Source: an uncultured Myxococcales bacterium (GTDB taxonomy: Bacteria; Myxococcota_A; Bradymonadia; UBA7976; UBA1532). From it: 49,316 nt of DNA. A program made the position numbers and the translations under genes. Where the stretch lies: positions 1-49,316 of the forward strand of contig CAINDO010000432.1 of NCBI GenBank assembly GCA_903847385.1. The letters are read 5' to 3'. Shown here one piece after another: positions 1-9,400 of this stretch. The notes under the pieces were generated by a model. The model searched no databases. It saw only the letters and a program-made list of their open reading frames with translations, and was not told the DNA's origin. Position 1 is the first letter of the stretch. Every line of letters starts with the position of its first letter.

Positions 1-2
1 CC

Positions 3-542
3 CGGCCCGCCGCCGCCGCGCCCCGCGCCGCGAGTCGGCCCGCCGCCGCGCCCCGCGTGGCCGCACTCATGCGGGGCGGCGGTGAGCCCCGCGCCCCCCA
101 GGAGCCCCGCAAGCCCGAGGCCCGCGGTGAACCCCGCCGGGGTGAGGCCCAGGGACCGAAGCCCCAGGGCCAGGGTCCGAAGCCGCAGGGGCAGGGACAG
201 AGGCCGCAGGGTCAGCCCCAGGCGCCCCGCGGAGAGCGGCCCCCACGGCCGGAGCGCGCGCCCGACGCGCAAGCCCGCAAGCCCAACCCGCAGAACCAGC
301 CGCGCAAGCCCAACCCGCCCGCCGCCGAGGCCCCGCCCCCCAAGGACGGCCCCGCGCTCGACGCGCAGGAGACCGGCGCCCTTGGCGACGACGACGAGGG
401 CGAGGACGACGGCCCCGAGGGCGCCGACGCCGGCCCGGGCGCCGACGGTCGACCCCGCAAGCGACGCCGGCGTCGTCGCGGCGGCGCCGCCCGGCCCGGT
501 GGGGGTGGCGGTGGCGGTGGCGAGGGCGGCGGGGGGGGCTGA
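3..542 (+). CDS. C-terminal low-complexity tail of a protein that starts before the window
   Basis: The frame is open from the window edge to the stop at 540-542, so this is taken as a 3' partial gene; an internal GTG at 57 exists but nothing marks it as a start. The visible part has no folded domain. It runs through Pro/Gln/Arg/Lys/Gly repeats (KPQGQGPKPQGQGQRPQGQ), an acidic patch (GDDDEGEDDG), a run of six arginines and a Gly-rich end. Tails of this kind occur on bacterial DEAD-box RNA helicases, RNase E/G-type enzymes and Rho-like proteins, where they bind RNA, but the catalytic part lies outside the window, so the identity is unknown. Extreme GC content makes false open frames common here, so even its coding status is only moderately certain. 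Confidence 0.5.
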   Translation, partial: RPAAAAPRAASRPAAAPRVAALMRGGGEPRAPQEPRKPEARGEPRRGEAQGPKPQGQGPKPQGQGQRPQGQPQAPRGERPPRPERAPDAQARKPNPQNQPRKPNPPAAEAPPPKDGPALDAQETGALGDDDEGEDDGPEGADAGPGADGRPRKRRRRRRGGAARPGGGGGGGGEGGGGG

Positions 543-635
543 GCGCCCGGGGAGAAATCGCCGCGAATCGTGCGACACGCACGCGCAGCCCGACGCTGGC
601 GCGTGGCCGGTCGGGCGTGGTATCTGGCCGCCATC

Positions 636-2621
636 ATGTCGACCATCTACATCACCACGCCCATCTATTATGTCAACGGCGCCCCCCACGTGGGGCACGC
701 CTACACGACCTTCGCCGCGGACACGCTCGCCCGCTGGCACCGCCTCGCCGGAGACGACGTCCGCTTCCTGACGGGCACGGACGAGCACGGCCAGAAGGTC
801 GAGAAGTCCGCCAAGGAGAAGGGCATCACGCCCAAGGCCCACGTGGACGCGACCTCGGCGCTGTTCCGCGCCGCCTGGGACGAGCTGGGCATCAGCTACG
901 ACGACTTCATCCGCACCACGGACGAGCGGCACGAGAAGGTCGTGCAGGACCTGTGGCGCGCGATGGAGGCCAACGGCGACATCTACCTCGGCAAGTACGA
1001 GGGCTGGTACAGCATCGGCGACGAGGCCTACTTCAACGAGGACGAGATCGTCGACGGCAAGTCGCCGAGCGGCCACGTGGTCACCTGGACGGTGGAGCCC
1101 TCGTACTTCTTCCGCCTGTCGAAGTACGGCCCGAAGCTGCTGGACTTCCTGCGCGCCAACCCCGAGTTCGTGCGACCGGAGAGCCGCTACAACGAGGTGA
1201 TGCGGTTCGTCGAGGGCGGCCTGCAGGACATCTCGATCAGCCGCACGACGATCGAGTGGGGCGTGCCCTCGCCCAGCGATCCGAAACACGTCGTCTACGT
1301 GTGGCTGGACGCCCTGACCAACTACATGAGCGCCCTGGGCGGCCCGGACACGGAGCTGTCGCGCAAGTACTGGCCGCACGTGCTCCACCTGCTCGGCAAG
1401 GACATCGTGCGGTTCCACGCCGTGTACTGGCCGTGTTTCCTGCTCGCCGCCGGCTGGCCCCTGCCCAAGCGCATGTTCGTGCACGGCTGGTGGGTCGGCG
1501 TGGACGGCCAGAAGATGGGCAAGAGCCTGGGCAACGCCATCGAGCCCCTGCACCTGGCGCGCACCTACGGCCGCGACTGTCTGCGCTACTTCCTGATGCG
1601 CGAGGGCACGTTCGGCACGGACAACAGCTTCAGCGAGAAGGCCTTCATCGACCGCATCAACGGCGATCTGGCCAATGATTACGGCAACCTGGCCAGCCGC
1701 TCGCTGGGCATGCTCTCGCGCTACGAGGCCGCGGTGGTGCCCGAGCGCGGTGAGGCCGACCGCGACGACGACGTCCTCCGCGCCGTCTACGAGGGCGTGC
1801 GGCCCGAGCTCATCCGCGCCATGGACGAGCTGGCCCTGCAGCGGGCGCTCGCCTCGATCTGGGAGCTGGTGCGCGCCGCCAACAAGTACGTGGACAGCAC
1901 GGCCCCCTGGGTCCTGGCCCGCGACCCGGCGAAGAAGGCCCGCCTGCGCGAGGTCCTGTATTCACTCTGCGAGACCCTGCGCATCGTGGCCACCTGGACG
2001 CTGCCGTTCCTGCCCGACAAGGCCGCGGCCCTGCTCGACCGCCTGGGCGTGCCCGCCGAGCAGCGCACCCTGGCCGCCACCGCGACGTGGGGTCTGTTGA
2101 AATCCGGCACGCAGACGCAGCCCGGGGACGGTCTCTTCCCCCGCATCGAGAAGCCCGCCGAGGCCACCGAGCCCGGGGACGCCGCGCCGCCCGCCAAGCC
2201 CGCGAAGGCACCCAAGGCCCCGAAAACCGAGGCGGCGCCGAAGCCCGCCGAGGCCGCCCCCAAGGCCGCCGAGCCCGCCAAGCCCGCGGCCGAGGGCATC
2301 ATCGAGTACGACCACTTCGCCAAGCTCCACCTCCGCGTCGCGCGCATTCTCACGGCCGCGCGACACCCGGACGCCGACCGGCTCCTGGTGCTCTCCGTGG
2401 ACGCCGGCGAGGCCGCCCCGCGCACCATCTGCGCCGGCATCGCCGTCCGCTACGCCCCCGAGGACCTCGTCGGCCGGGCGGTCGTTCTGCTGGCCAACCT
2501 GGCCCCCCGCAAAATCCGCGGCATCGTGAGCAACGGCATGCTCCTGGCCGCCGGCGAGGGCCCCACCCTCGAGCTGCTCGCCGTCCCGGGCGACCTCCCG
2601 CCGGGCACCACCATCGGCTGA
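636..2621 (+). CDS. metG: Methionyl-tRNA synthetase
   Basis: Charges tRNA-Met with methionine in the cytoplasm. The 661-residue product starts MSTIYITTPIYYVNG. The class I HIGH motif appears as HVGH (about residue 16) and the KMSKS loop as KMGKS (residues 293-297). The insert between the two halves of the Rossmann fold has no cysteines, so this is the zinc-free MetRS type seen in Bacillus and Thermotoga rather than the E. coli type. After the anticodon-binding helices comes an Ala/Pro/Lys-rich linker (about 500-555), then a C-terminal EMAPII/Trbp111-like tRNA-binding domain (about 557-661) that normally dimerises the enzyme. The ATG at 636 was chosen because homologues begin here; the open frame extends further upstream without family similarity. 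No strong Shine-Dalgarno is visible. Identification is secure. Confidence 0.97.
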   Translation: MSTIYITTPIYYVNGAPHVGHAYTTFAADTLARWHRLAGDDVRFLTGTDEHGQKVEKSAKEKGITPKAHVDATSALFRAAWDELGISYDDFIRTTDERHEKVVQDLWRAMEANGDIYLGKYEGWYSIGDEAYFNEDEIVDGKSPSGHVVTWTVEPSYFFRLSKYGPKLLDFLRANPEFVRPESRYNEVMRFVEGGLQDISISRTTIEWGVPSPSDPKHVVYVWLDALTNYMSALGGPDTELSRKYWPHVLHLLGKDIVRFHAVYWPCFLLAAGWPLPKRMFVHGWWVGVDGQKMGKSLGNAIEPLHLARTYGRDCLRYFLMREGTFGTDNSFSEKAFIDRINGDLANDYGNLASRSLGMLSRYEAAVVPERGEADRDDDVLRAVYEGVRPELIRAMDELALQRALASIWELVRAANKYVDSTAPWVLARDPAKKARLREVLYSLCETLRIVATWTLPFLPDKAAALLDRLGVPAEQRTLAATATWGLLKSGTQTQPGDGLFPRIEKPAEATEPGDAAPPAKPAKAPKAPKTEAAPKPAEAAPKAAEPAKPAAEGIIEYDHFAKLHLRVARILTAARHPDADRLLVLSVDAGEAAPRTICAGIAVRYAPEDLVGRAVVLLANLAPRKIRGIVSNGMLLAAGEGPTLELLAVPGDLPPGTTIG

Positions 2622-2669
2622 GTCGGCCGGCACCCGCCCGGGTCCGCCGCAACTCCCCGCCCGAAAAGA

Positions 2670-2704
2670 CCCTCCCCCGCACGCGCCGAAACGCGGGGTG
2701 AGGG
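2670..2704 (+). terminator. Stem-loop after metG
   Basis: CCCTCCCCCGC (2670-2680) pairs with GCGGGGTGAGGG (2693-2704) with one bulged base, leaving a loop of about 12 nt. It lies 49 bp after the metG stop and before the PAS gene. There is no clear U-tract after it, so it may be a weak or Rho-assisted terminator or a 3'-end stabiliser. Confidence 0.4.
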
Positions 2705-2750
2705 CTCGGATTGCCTTGCGCGCCGCGCTCCACAGACCCGAGGAGGCGAC

Positions 2751-3335
2751 ATGCCCGCGCACCGATTGACCGGCGACGAATACCGCGTGCTCGTGGAGCA
2801 GTCGCCCATCCTGATCTGGCGCGCGGGCACGGACGCGCTCTGCAACTACTTCAACGAGCGCTGGCTGAACTTCCGCGGCCGCACGCTGGCGCAGGAGATC
2901 GGCAACGGCTGGACCGAGGGCGTGCACCGCGACGACTTCCAGCGATGTCTCGACCACTACCTGACGAACTTCGCCGCGCAGCGCATCTTCGAGATGGAGT
3001 ATCGCCTGCAGCGCGCGGACGGCACCTACCGCTGGATCTTCGACCGGGGCGTGCCCTTCTACGACGCGGATGGCGTGTTCGCCGGCTACATCGGCAGTTG
3101 CGCGGACGTCACGGAGCGCGTCGAGGCCGAGGCCGCGCTGACGGCCGCTCGGATGGCCGAGATCGAGGATCTGCAGCGCCTCGTGCCGATGTGCACCTGG
3201 TGCAAGAAGATCCGCGACGACGCCGGCTACTGGCAGCAGGTCGAGGTCTACATCGGCCACCACGCCAAGGCGGACGTGACCCACGGCATCTGTCCCTCCT
3301 GCTCGGCGGAGCACTTCGGGTTCGTTCAGCCCTGA
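2751..3335 (+). CDS. PAS-domain protein with a C-terminal Cys-rich CxWCKKIRDD motif
   Basis: A 194-residue cytoplasmic protein without membrane segments. Residues about 8-125 form a PAS fold of the S-box/PAC type: the segment with RADGTYRWIFDRGVP and the closing GYIGSCADVTERVEAE are typical of PAC. A short helix then leads into a compact motif, LVPMCTWCKKIRDDAGYW, followed by THGICPSCSAEHFG. This gives a C-x2-C and a C-x2-C pair with nearby histidines, a plausible metal or redox site. The same tail is found at the ends of many PAS and receiver proteins, but I know of no proven function. There is no kinase or output domain, so it is probably a sensory module acting on a partner. The start is supported by GAGGAGG six bases upstream of the ATG. 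It stands alone after metG. Confidence 0.8.
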   Translation: MPAHRLTGDEYRVLVEQSPILIWRAGTDALCNYFNERWLNFRGRTLAQEIGNGWTEGVHRDDFQRCLDHYLTNFAAQRIFEMEYRLQRADGTYRWIFDRGVPFYDADGVFAGYIGSCADVTERVEAEAALTAARMAEIEDLQRLVPMCTWCKKIRDDAGYWQQVEVYIGHHAKADVTHGICPSCSAEHFGFVQP

Positions 3336-3406
3336 AATCGCACGGCCCGAAAAAGAATCCCCCGGGGCCCCGGTAATCCTCCACGCCACCCGCACTGGAG
3401 GAAAAC

Positions 3407-5083
3407 ATGAAGTCTCGAATCGCCGCCGCGTCCCTGCTCGCCACCGTTGCTCTGACCGCCGCCGGCGCCGCCCACGCCGCCGCGCCCGGCACCGTCCTGG
3501 ATCCCGGCGGGGGCGGTGTGTTGCTGCCGCCCGAGGATCCCGCCGTCACGTGTCAGCGCGCGCTCGACGAGAAGCTCGCCGCCCTGACGGCCGCCGGCGT
3601 GAACCTGGGCGCGGCGACGGCCCCGATGGCCATGGTGGATGTGTTCTGCTGGCGCCCCCACCAGAGCGGCATCCTCTACAGCACCGCCCACCGCGGCGGC
3701 TCCGGCGCCCCGGCCGTGTACGGCCCCGTGCTCAACGCCTACATCGCGCAGGGCCGCCACCTGGGCACGCTCGGCCGCGCCCTTCGTGACCCCGCGCCCC
3801 TCCCCTCGGGCGAGACGCGGGCCACCTTCCTGGGCGGCATCATCAACGCCCACCCGCTCTACGGGGCGTTCCCCGTGTGGTCGGCCGTGTCCGCCCAGTG
3901 GCAGCGGCCGAACGTCGAGTCGCGCTTCGGGCCGCCCCTGGCGGCGCCGCAGACCATGGCCGGCGGCGGGGGCAGCTTCAGTGTCTTCGACAACGGCTTC
4001 GGTCTGTCGGTGCCGGCGCTCGGCGGTTTCCTCGATTACACCGGCCTCGCCAGCGAGGGTCAGATCACCGCGGCGATGAGCCTTTATGCCAGCGCCAACT
4101 TCGCCGGCGCGGCCACCACGCAGAGCCTGGGCACGGACTCGCCCGTCCGCTTCGCCGCCGCCCTCGGCGCGCTCAACGACGCGACCACGAGCCTCTCGAT
4201 CGACAACGTGCCGCAGAACGCCTCGGTGTTCTTCTTCGAGAACGGCGACCTGACCGGGCGCCACGTCGAGGTCTCCGGCGCGCCGAACCGCGGCAGCGTG
4301 CGCGTCGCGGCGCTGTCGCCGTGGATGGACAACCGCACGTCCAGCGTGTTGCTCGCGAACCATGGCTCGGCCTCGCTGCGCCTGGACACGGCGGCGCTCA
4401 ACACACTCGTGCAGGCCGCCCTCGATGGCTTCGACGCCAACGCCCTGGCCCAGAGCGCGCTGAGCGCCGCAGACGCCACGGGCTCGCTGCGCTGGGCCGG
4501 CCCGGCCAGCGCGGTCGTGCACCCCGAGTCGCGCACCGTGCAGTTGACCCGCACAGCCTATATGGACGTGAACCGCGACTGCCTGCTGTTCTTCAACTGC
4601 AACGCCGACGGCAACATCCGGTTCGACGTGTGGCTGCGCCCCCAGATCGCCGGCCCCTACACGGTGGGGGTCGACTTCGTCTCGGGCACGGCGACCTCGC
4701 TCACCTGTGACGGTCGCGGCTGCGACCAGCGCGCGGCGATGCTGACCACGCTTTTCAGCCAGGCCGGCGTGGTGCCCGGCATCGTGGCGGCCGTGAACAC
4801 CGCGCTCGACGCCGAGCGCATCTCCCTCACCCTGCTCTCGGCGGCCTGCAACCAGGAAGTGAACCTGCGCCGCGTGAACGTGCTCCCCGGCGTCGTCGAG
4901 GTCGTGCTCGCCGACACCGCCGCCGCGGCCACCTGCGCCGCCCAGAACGCCCCCGGCCGCTTCGACACCGCCCGCCCCATCGGCCGCGTGCGCAACAGCG
5001 ACGGCGCCAGCATCGTCAACGGCGTGAGCGTGGTCTATCCCCGCTTCGGCGGGGTGGTGGTCGGGCCGGTGCTGTCCAAGTAA
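3407..5083 (+). CDS. Secreted protein with two beta/gamma-crystallin-like calcium-binding motifs
   Basis: 558 residues with a Sec signal peptide ending AGAAHA-AAPG near residue 26; the start is backed by TGGAGG ten bases before the ATG. In the middle are two consecutive Greek-key motifs. Each has an aromatic-x6-Gly corner (YASANFAG near 225; FENGDLTG near 283) followed by a segment that fits the (N/D)(N/D)xx(S/T)S calcium signature: NDATTS at 257-262 and DNRTSS at 308-313. That is the pattern of microbial beta/gamma-crystallin domains, which bind Ca2+ as a motif pair. The N-terminal 200 residues and C-terminal 230 residues match no family I recognise; the C-terminal part has several cysteine pairs, probably disulfides. 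Likely exported, with Ca2+-stabilised structure; the actual role is unknown. Confidence 0.72.
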   Translation: MKSRIAAASLLATVALTAAGAAHAAAPGTVLDPGGGGVLLPPEDPAVTCQRALDEKLAALTAAGVNLGAATAPMAMVDVFCWRPHQSGILYSTAHRGGSGAPAVYGPVLNAYIAQGRHLGTLGRALRDPAPLPSGETRATFLGGIINAHPLYGAFPVWSAVSAQWQRPNVESRFGPPLAAPQTMAGGGGSFSVFDNGFGLSVPALGGFLDYTGLASEGQITAAMSLYASANFAGAATTQSLGTDSPVRFAAALGALNDATTSLSIDNVPQNASVFFFENGDLTGRHVEVSGAPNRGSVRVAALSPWMDNRTSSVLLANHGSASLRLDTAALNTLVQAALDGFDANALAQSALSAADATGSLRWAGPASAVVHPESRTVQLTRTAYMDVNRDCLLFFNCNADGNIRFDVWLRPQIAGPYTVGVDFVSGTATSLTCDGRGCDQRAAMLTTLFSQAGVVPGIVAAVNTALDAERISLTLLSAACNQEVNLRRVNVLPGVVEVVLADTAAAATCAAQNAPGRFDTARPIGRVRNSDGASIVNGVSVVYPRFGGVVVGPVLSK

Positions 5084-5164
5084 GGCCCGCTCAGCGCTCC
5101 CAGTACCAGGCCATGAGCGCGCCCGATGGATGCCAAATCGCACGGCCGCCTGTATCTTGGCGGC

Positions 5165-5878
5165 ATGACACATCCCGCCGCCCTGCCCCACGGTCCCCTC
5201 GAAGAGATCTTCCCGGACACGTTCTTCGTGACGGGCACTTCGCGCCCGAACTTCATGGGCGCCGACTGGCAGTTCAGTCGAAACATGACCGTCCTTCGCC
5301 GCGGGGATTCGCTGACCCTGGTGAACACGGTCCGGCTGGACGAGGCCGGTCTGGCGGCCCTCGACGCCCTGGGCCGGGTGACGCAGGTGGTCCGGCTCGG
5401 TGCCTTTCACGGCATGGACGATGCCTTCTACCTGGCGCGCACCGGGGCCCGGTACTTCAGCCTCGCCGGCGCGCCGCCCCAAGGCGACCGGGCGCCGGAC
5501 GCCCTCCTCTCGCCCGACGCCGAGCCCCCCGTGCCGGACGCGCGGGTCTTTCTGTTCGAGACCTCCAAGGTCCCCGAGGCGCTGCTCTGGCTGCCCGTGG
5601 ACGACGGCGTGCTGATCTCCTGTGACAGCCTCCAGAACTGGGTGGACGCCGACGGGTTCTTCGACGCGCCGAGCGCCGAGCGCATGCGCGCCTTCGGTTT
5701 CATCCGGCCCGCGAACGTCGGCCCCGGGTGGCGGAGTGCCGCTCAACCCGAGGCCGCCGACTTCCGGCGCATCCTCGAGCTCCCCTTTCGCCACCTGCTG
5801 CCGGCCCATGGGGTGCCTCTGCTCGGTGACGCCCGGGCGCAGCTCGCCGAGACCTTCGCGCGGGAGTTCGGCGTGTGA
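5165..5878 (+). CDS. Metallo-beta-lactamase-like protein with a degenerate metal site (DUF4336-like)
   Basis: A 237-residue cytoplasmic protein. The order of segments resembles the metallo-beta-lactamase fold: an N-terminal hairpin around FPDTFFVTG, the stretch SLTLVNTVRLDEAGLAALDA, then a reduced metal loop FHGMDDAFY in place of HxHxDH, a buried DDGVLISCDSLQNW strand pair and a late LLPAHGVPLLGDA where the family keeps a histidine. Most metal ligands are missing, so it may be catalytically inactive or bind a single metal. The ATG at 5165 is preferred over 5126 because the extra 13 residues look random and GGCGGC precedes it. Its stop overlaps the sigma-factor start by four bases, so the two are probably translated together. 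Confidence 0.6.
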   Translation: MTHPAALPHGPLEEIFPDTFFVTGTSRPNFMGADWQFSRNMTVLRRGDSLTLVNTVRLDEAGLAALDALGRVTQVVRLGAFHGMDDAFYLARTGARYFSLAGAPPQGDRAPDALLSPDAEPPVPDARVFLFETSKVPEALLWLPVDDGVLISCDSLQNWVDADGFFDAPSAERMRAFGFIRPANVGPGWRSAAQPEAADFRRILELPFRHLLPAHGVPLLGDARAQLAETFAREFGV

Positions 5879-6489
5879 ACGCGCCGGGGGACGACGCGCT
5901 GTATCGGGCGTGGATGGAAGGCGACCACGACGCCGCCACGACCCTGATTGAGCGCTACTACGACGCCATCGTCCGCTTCTTCCGCACGAAACTCGGCGAC
6001 GACGTGGACGACCTCGTGCAGCGCACGTTTCTGGGCGTGGCGGAGTCCGGAGTCCGCGGCGTGGGCGTCGCGTCGTTCCGGGCGTTTCTGTACGGGGTCG
6101 CGCGCAACGTGTTCCTGGAACACCTGCGCGCGGCGACACGCGACCGCCAGCGTGCGCCCGACTTCGCCGTGAGCTCCCTCGTGGACCTTCGCACCGGCAT
6201 CGCCACGCGCGCCGCCCGGCACGAGTCCGAGCGACTGCTGACGCAGTGCCTGCAGCACCTGCCGGTGGAGCTGCAGATCGCGGTCGAGCTGTACTACTGG
6301 GAGGATGTCGGCATTGGCGAGCTGGCAGAGATCCAGGGCGTTCCGGCCGGCACGATCAAGAGCCGCCTCCACCGCGCTCGGCATCTGCTCCGCGAAGCCC
6401 TGGGCCGCATGGAGGCCGCGCCCGCCGACAAGGCCGCCGTGGGCGCCGCCCTGGATGCGTGGCCCGAGGTCGCGCCCGATCAGTCCTGA
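5875..6489 (+). CDS. Sigma-70 family (ECF-like) RNA polymerase sigma factor
   Basis: A 204-residue sigma factor with only regions 2 and 4. Region 2 spans about residues 20-95 (ALYRAWMEGDHDAATTLIERYY and DDVDDLVQRTFLGV, the core- and -10-binding helices). Region 4 spans about 130-185 (LPVELQIAVELYYWEDV, then GIGELAEIQGVPAGTIKSRL, the -35 helix-turn-helix). It begins at a GTG whose last bases form the stop of the preceding metallo-beta-lactamase-like gene (GTGTGA), which points to coupling. No anti-sigma gene is adjacent. Downstream, on the opposite strand and overlapping tail to tail by 10 bp, lies a large Ser/Thr kinase; some ECF groups are controlled by such kinases, but this link is only inference here. 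Confidence 0.88.
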   Translation: MNAPGDDALYRAWMEGDHDAATTLIERYYDAIVRFFRTKLGDDVDDLVQRTFLGVAESGVRGVGVASFRAFLYGVARNVFLEHLRAATRDRQRAPDFAVSSLVDLRTGIATRAARHESERLLTQCLQHLPVELQIAVELYYWEDVGIGELAEIQGVPAGTIKSRLHRARHLLREALGRMEAAPADKAAVGAALDAWPEVAPDQS

Positions 6490-9400
6490 GCGGACGCGTC
6501 GGGTCGTCCGGCGTCCGCCGCGAGGCGGGCGTTGACGTGGGGTCCACGCAGAAAGGCGTTGCGCCGCAGCGGGTCGGCCAGGGTGGCGGCCCGGCGCTGA
6601 AGCGCGTTGCGGGCGCCGGCGCGGGCGGCGCGGGCGGCCTCGGACCCGCGCGTGATCTCCGTGAGCTCCACGTGGGCGAGCCACACGAGGAACTGGAACT
6701 CGATGATGTCCTGCCCGGTCGCCTCGGCCACGGTGTCCGCCAGCGCGGTGGCCGACGCGGACTCGCCGGCCGCCAGCAGCGCCCGCGCCAGCGCCGCCGC
6801 CGCCGGTCCTCGGACGGAGGTCGCCGCGGGGTCCTCGTACGCCGCCCGGGCGGAGGCCACGGCGACGTCTGCGGCCCCCGCTCGCTGGGCGGCGAGCGCG
6901 AGGTAGATGTGAGCGCCCGCCCGGATCCGGGGGCTGCTCGCGGTCCGGTCGATGATTCGCGTCAGGGTCGCGCTCGCGACCGCGAGCGGAGACGTCTCGG
7001 CCTGGAGCTTGCCGAGCGCGTAGTCGGCCCACAGCTCGAGGTAGTCGGCGCCGAGCCGGCGCGCGATGCGCTGCGCGTCGTCGATGACCTCCGCCGCCCG
7101 CGCCCAGGCGCCGATCCAGCAGAAGTAGGACCCCAGATAGACCTGGATCTGAGCCGCGGCGCGGTGATCGAGCGCCTCGACGTGGGCGTCGTGGGCACAG
7201 GTCAGCGCCTCGATGGCCGTGTCGTAGTGCAGATCCGTGAGGTGAGGAATGCCGCGCCAGGCCCACGCGCGGGCCATCGCCCCCAGGCCGCCGTCGGCGA
7301 GCCGCCGCGCGAGCAGGGCGCGGATGGCCGAGGTGTCGGCGTCGGCCAGCACACCGAGCTGTGTGGCCAGGCGACCCAGGCAGATGCTCTGCGCGTCGCG
7401 CGCGGCGGGCTCGGCGGGCTCCAGCGGCAGCACGGCGTCCCGGATCTCGGCCAGCAGCGCGTTGCGCCCGAGCTGGCCCGCCGCCGTGACCCGCAGGGAC
7501 TGCGCCCGGAGCCAGGCCGCGCTCCCGGGCGCGCACAGCGCGGTGGCCGCCTCGGCCGCCTCCAGGGCGCGCGCGACCTGCCCCTGCCAGTACGCGCCCT
7601 CGGCGGACAGGAGCAGGAACTCGGCGCGCAGGGCGGGCTCCATCGCGTGCGCCAGCGCCTCGTCCAGCGTCGCCGCGAGCAGCGTGGCGTCGGCGCCCGC
7701 CAGGGCCGCACGGGCGGCCCTGAACAGATGCGGTGCGGCGAGCGCCGGGGCCCCGCCGAGCAGATAGTGCCGCGCGACGCGGGCGGGCGCGGCCCCCAGC
7801 GCGGCGAGCGCGTCCGCCAGGGCTCGGTTTCCCGTGGCCTTGTCGCCGTCGGTCAGCAGATCGTGGCAGGCCGCGCGCGTGAGTTCGTCCGGAAACTCGA
7901 ACACATCCCGCCCCCGAAGTCTCAGAAAACCGCGCAGAACGAGTGACCGCAACCACTCGACGATGTCATCGCCCTGTGTCTCGCCGCCGAGCACCGCCGC
8001 CAGGAGCGAGGGGTCGAAGGCGCCCCCGATGAGACTCGCCGCCCGCAACAGACGCCGCGGATCGGCGTCGAGGCGCGCCAGGCCGGCCCACGCCCACCCG
8101 GCGGAGGCGCCGGGAGAGGCCCCCACCACCTCGGTCTCGCCGAGCGCGGCGCCCCGCGCCAGCGCGTGCAGAAGTCCCGGATTGCCGGACGCTCGCTCGG
8201 CCAGCCGGACCTGCTCCGCCGCGGGTGCGCCGGGCGTCAGCGCCGCAGTGAGCCGCGCCATCGCGACGGGCCGCAGGGGCGCCAGCGCAACCTGCGTTAC
8301 CTCCGGCGCGTCCAGCAGGGCGCACAGCTCGTCGTGCGCCGGGCCGACGCGGGTCGTGAGCACCAGCGCGAAGGGGCGCGACTCGAGATGCCGCGCCGCC
8401 CGCGCCAGGTAACGCAGCGAGACCAGGTCGCCCTCGTGGGCGTCGTCCACGAAGACGAACGTCGGTTCCCGGGAGAGCCACGCGTCGAGCACGTCCAGCC
8501 AGGCCACGCGCAGCGCGTCGGCGAGCACCACGGCCTCGGCACCGGCATCGCCCACCTCGCCCCCCAGTCGTGCGAGCGGCGCCCGCAGGGGCAGCGTTTC
8601 GCACCCGGCCGCGTCCGCGGCGTCCAGCAGTGCGGCCAGGAGGCCGAAGGGCGACCGCCTCAGCGCCGGCTCCCCCGTGACGCGCAACACGCACGGGGCC
8701 GCCTCCAGCCCCGTCGCGGGCTCCGGGTGCAAGGCGTCCAGGAACGCCGAACGGCCCATGCCCGCCGCCCCCGAGACCAGCACGACGTGGGCGACCGCGT
8801 CCTCGAGCGTCTCTGCGAGCAGGCCGCGCACCCGCGCCAGCGGGGCGGTGCGGCCGAGCAGCGTTCGAGCGCGGGGCGGGCTCGCGAGCGTGGCCTGCAA
8901 CGCCAGGGGGCTCGGTGAGGCCTCGCGCATCGACAGCCCCGGCGCGCGGGGCCGCAGATCGCCGAGCAGGTCCGCCAGCTCGGCCCCCACGGCGGCCATG
9001 CTCGGCGGCCGGGCCTCGGGGTCCCGGGCCAACATGCGCGCCAGCAGCAGCTCCAACGCCCGCGGCGCGTCCGGCCGCGGCCCGGCCAGGCCGGGGAAGG
9101 GCGAGGTCGTCGCCCCCAGCAGCACCGCCGCTGCATCGCGCCCCGGGAAGGGCACGCGGCCCGTCAGCATCTCGAAGAGCGTCACCCCGAGGCCCCAGAC
9201 GTCCGCCGGTACGCCGTGTTCGCCACGCAACTGCTCGGGCGCCATGTAGCTCGGCGTCCCGACCAGCACGCCGGTCGCCGTGAGGCCGGGGTCCCCCTGC
9301 TGCGCCCGCGCGATGCCGAAGTCGATCACGCGCAGGCCCTCGGCGGTCCCGCCCACCAGGAAGAGGTTCGCCGGCTTCACGTCCCGGTGCACGACACCGA

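Noticed and set aside
3326..6139. 937-codon open frame on the minus strand
   Set aside because: Low-complexity His/Arg/Gly-rich translation with no domain, lying opposite three well-supported plus-strand genes.
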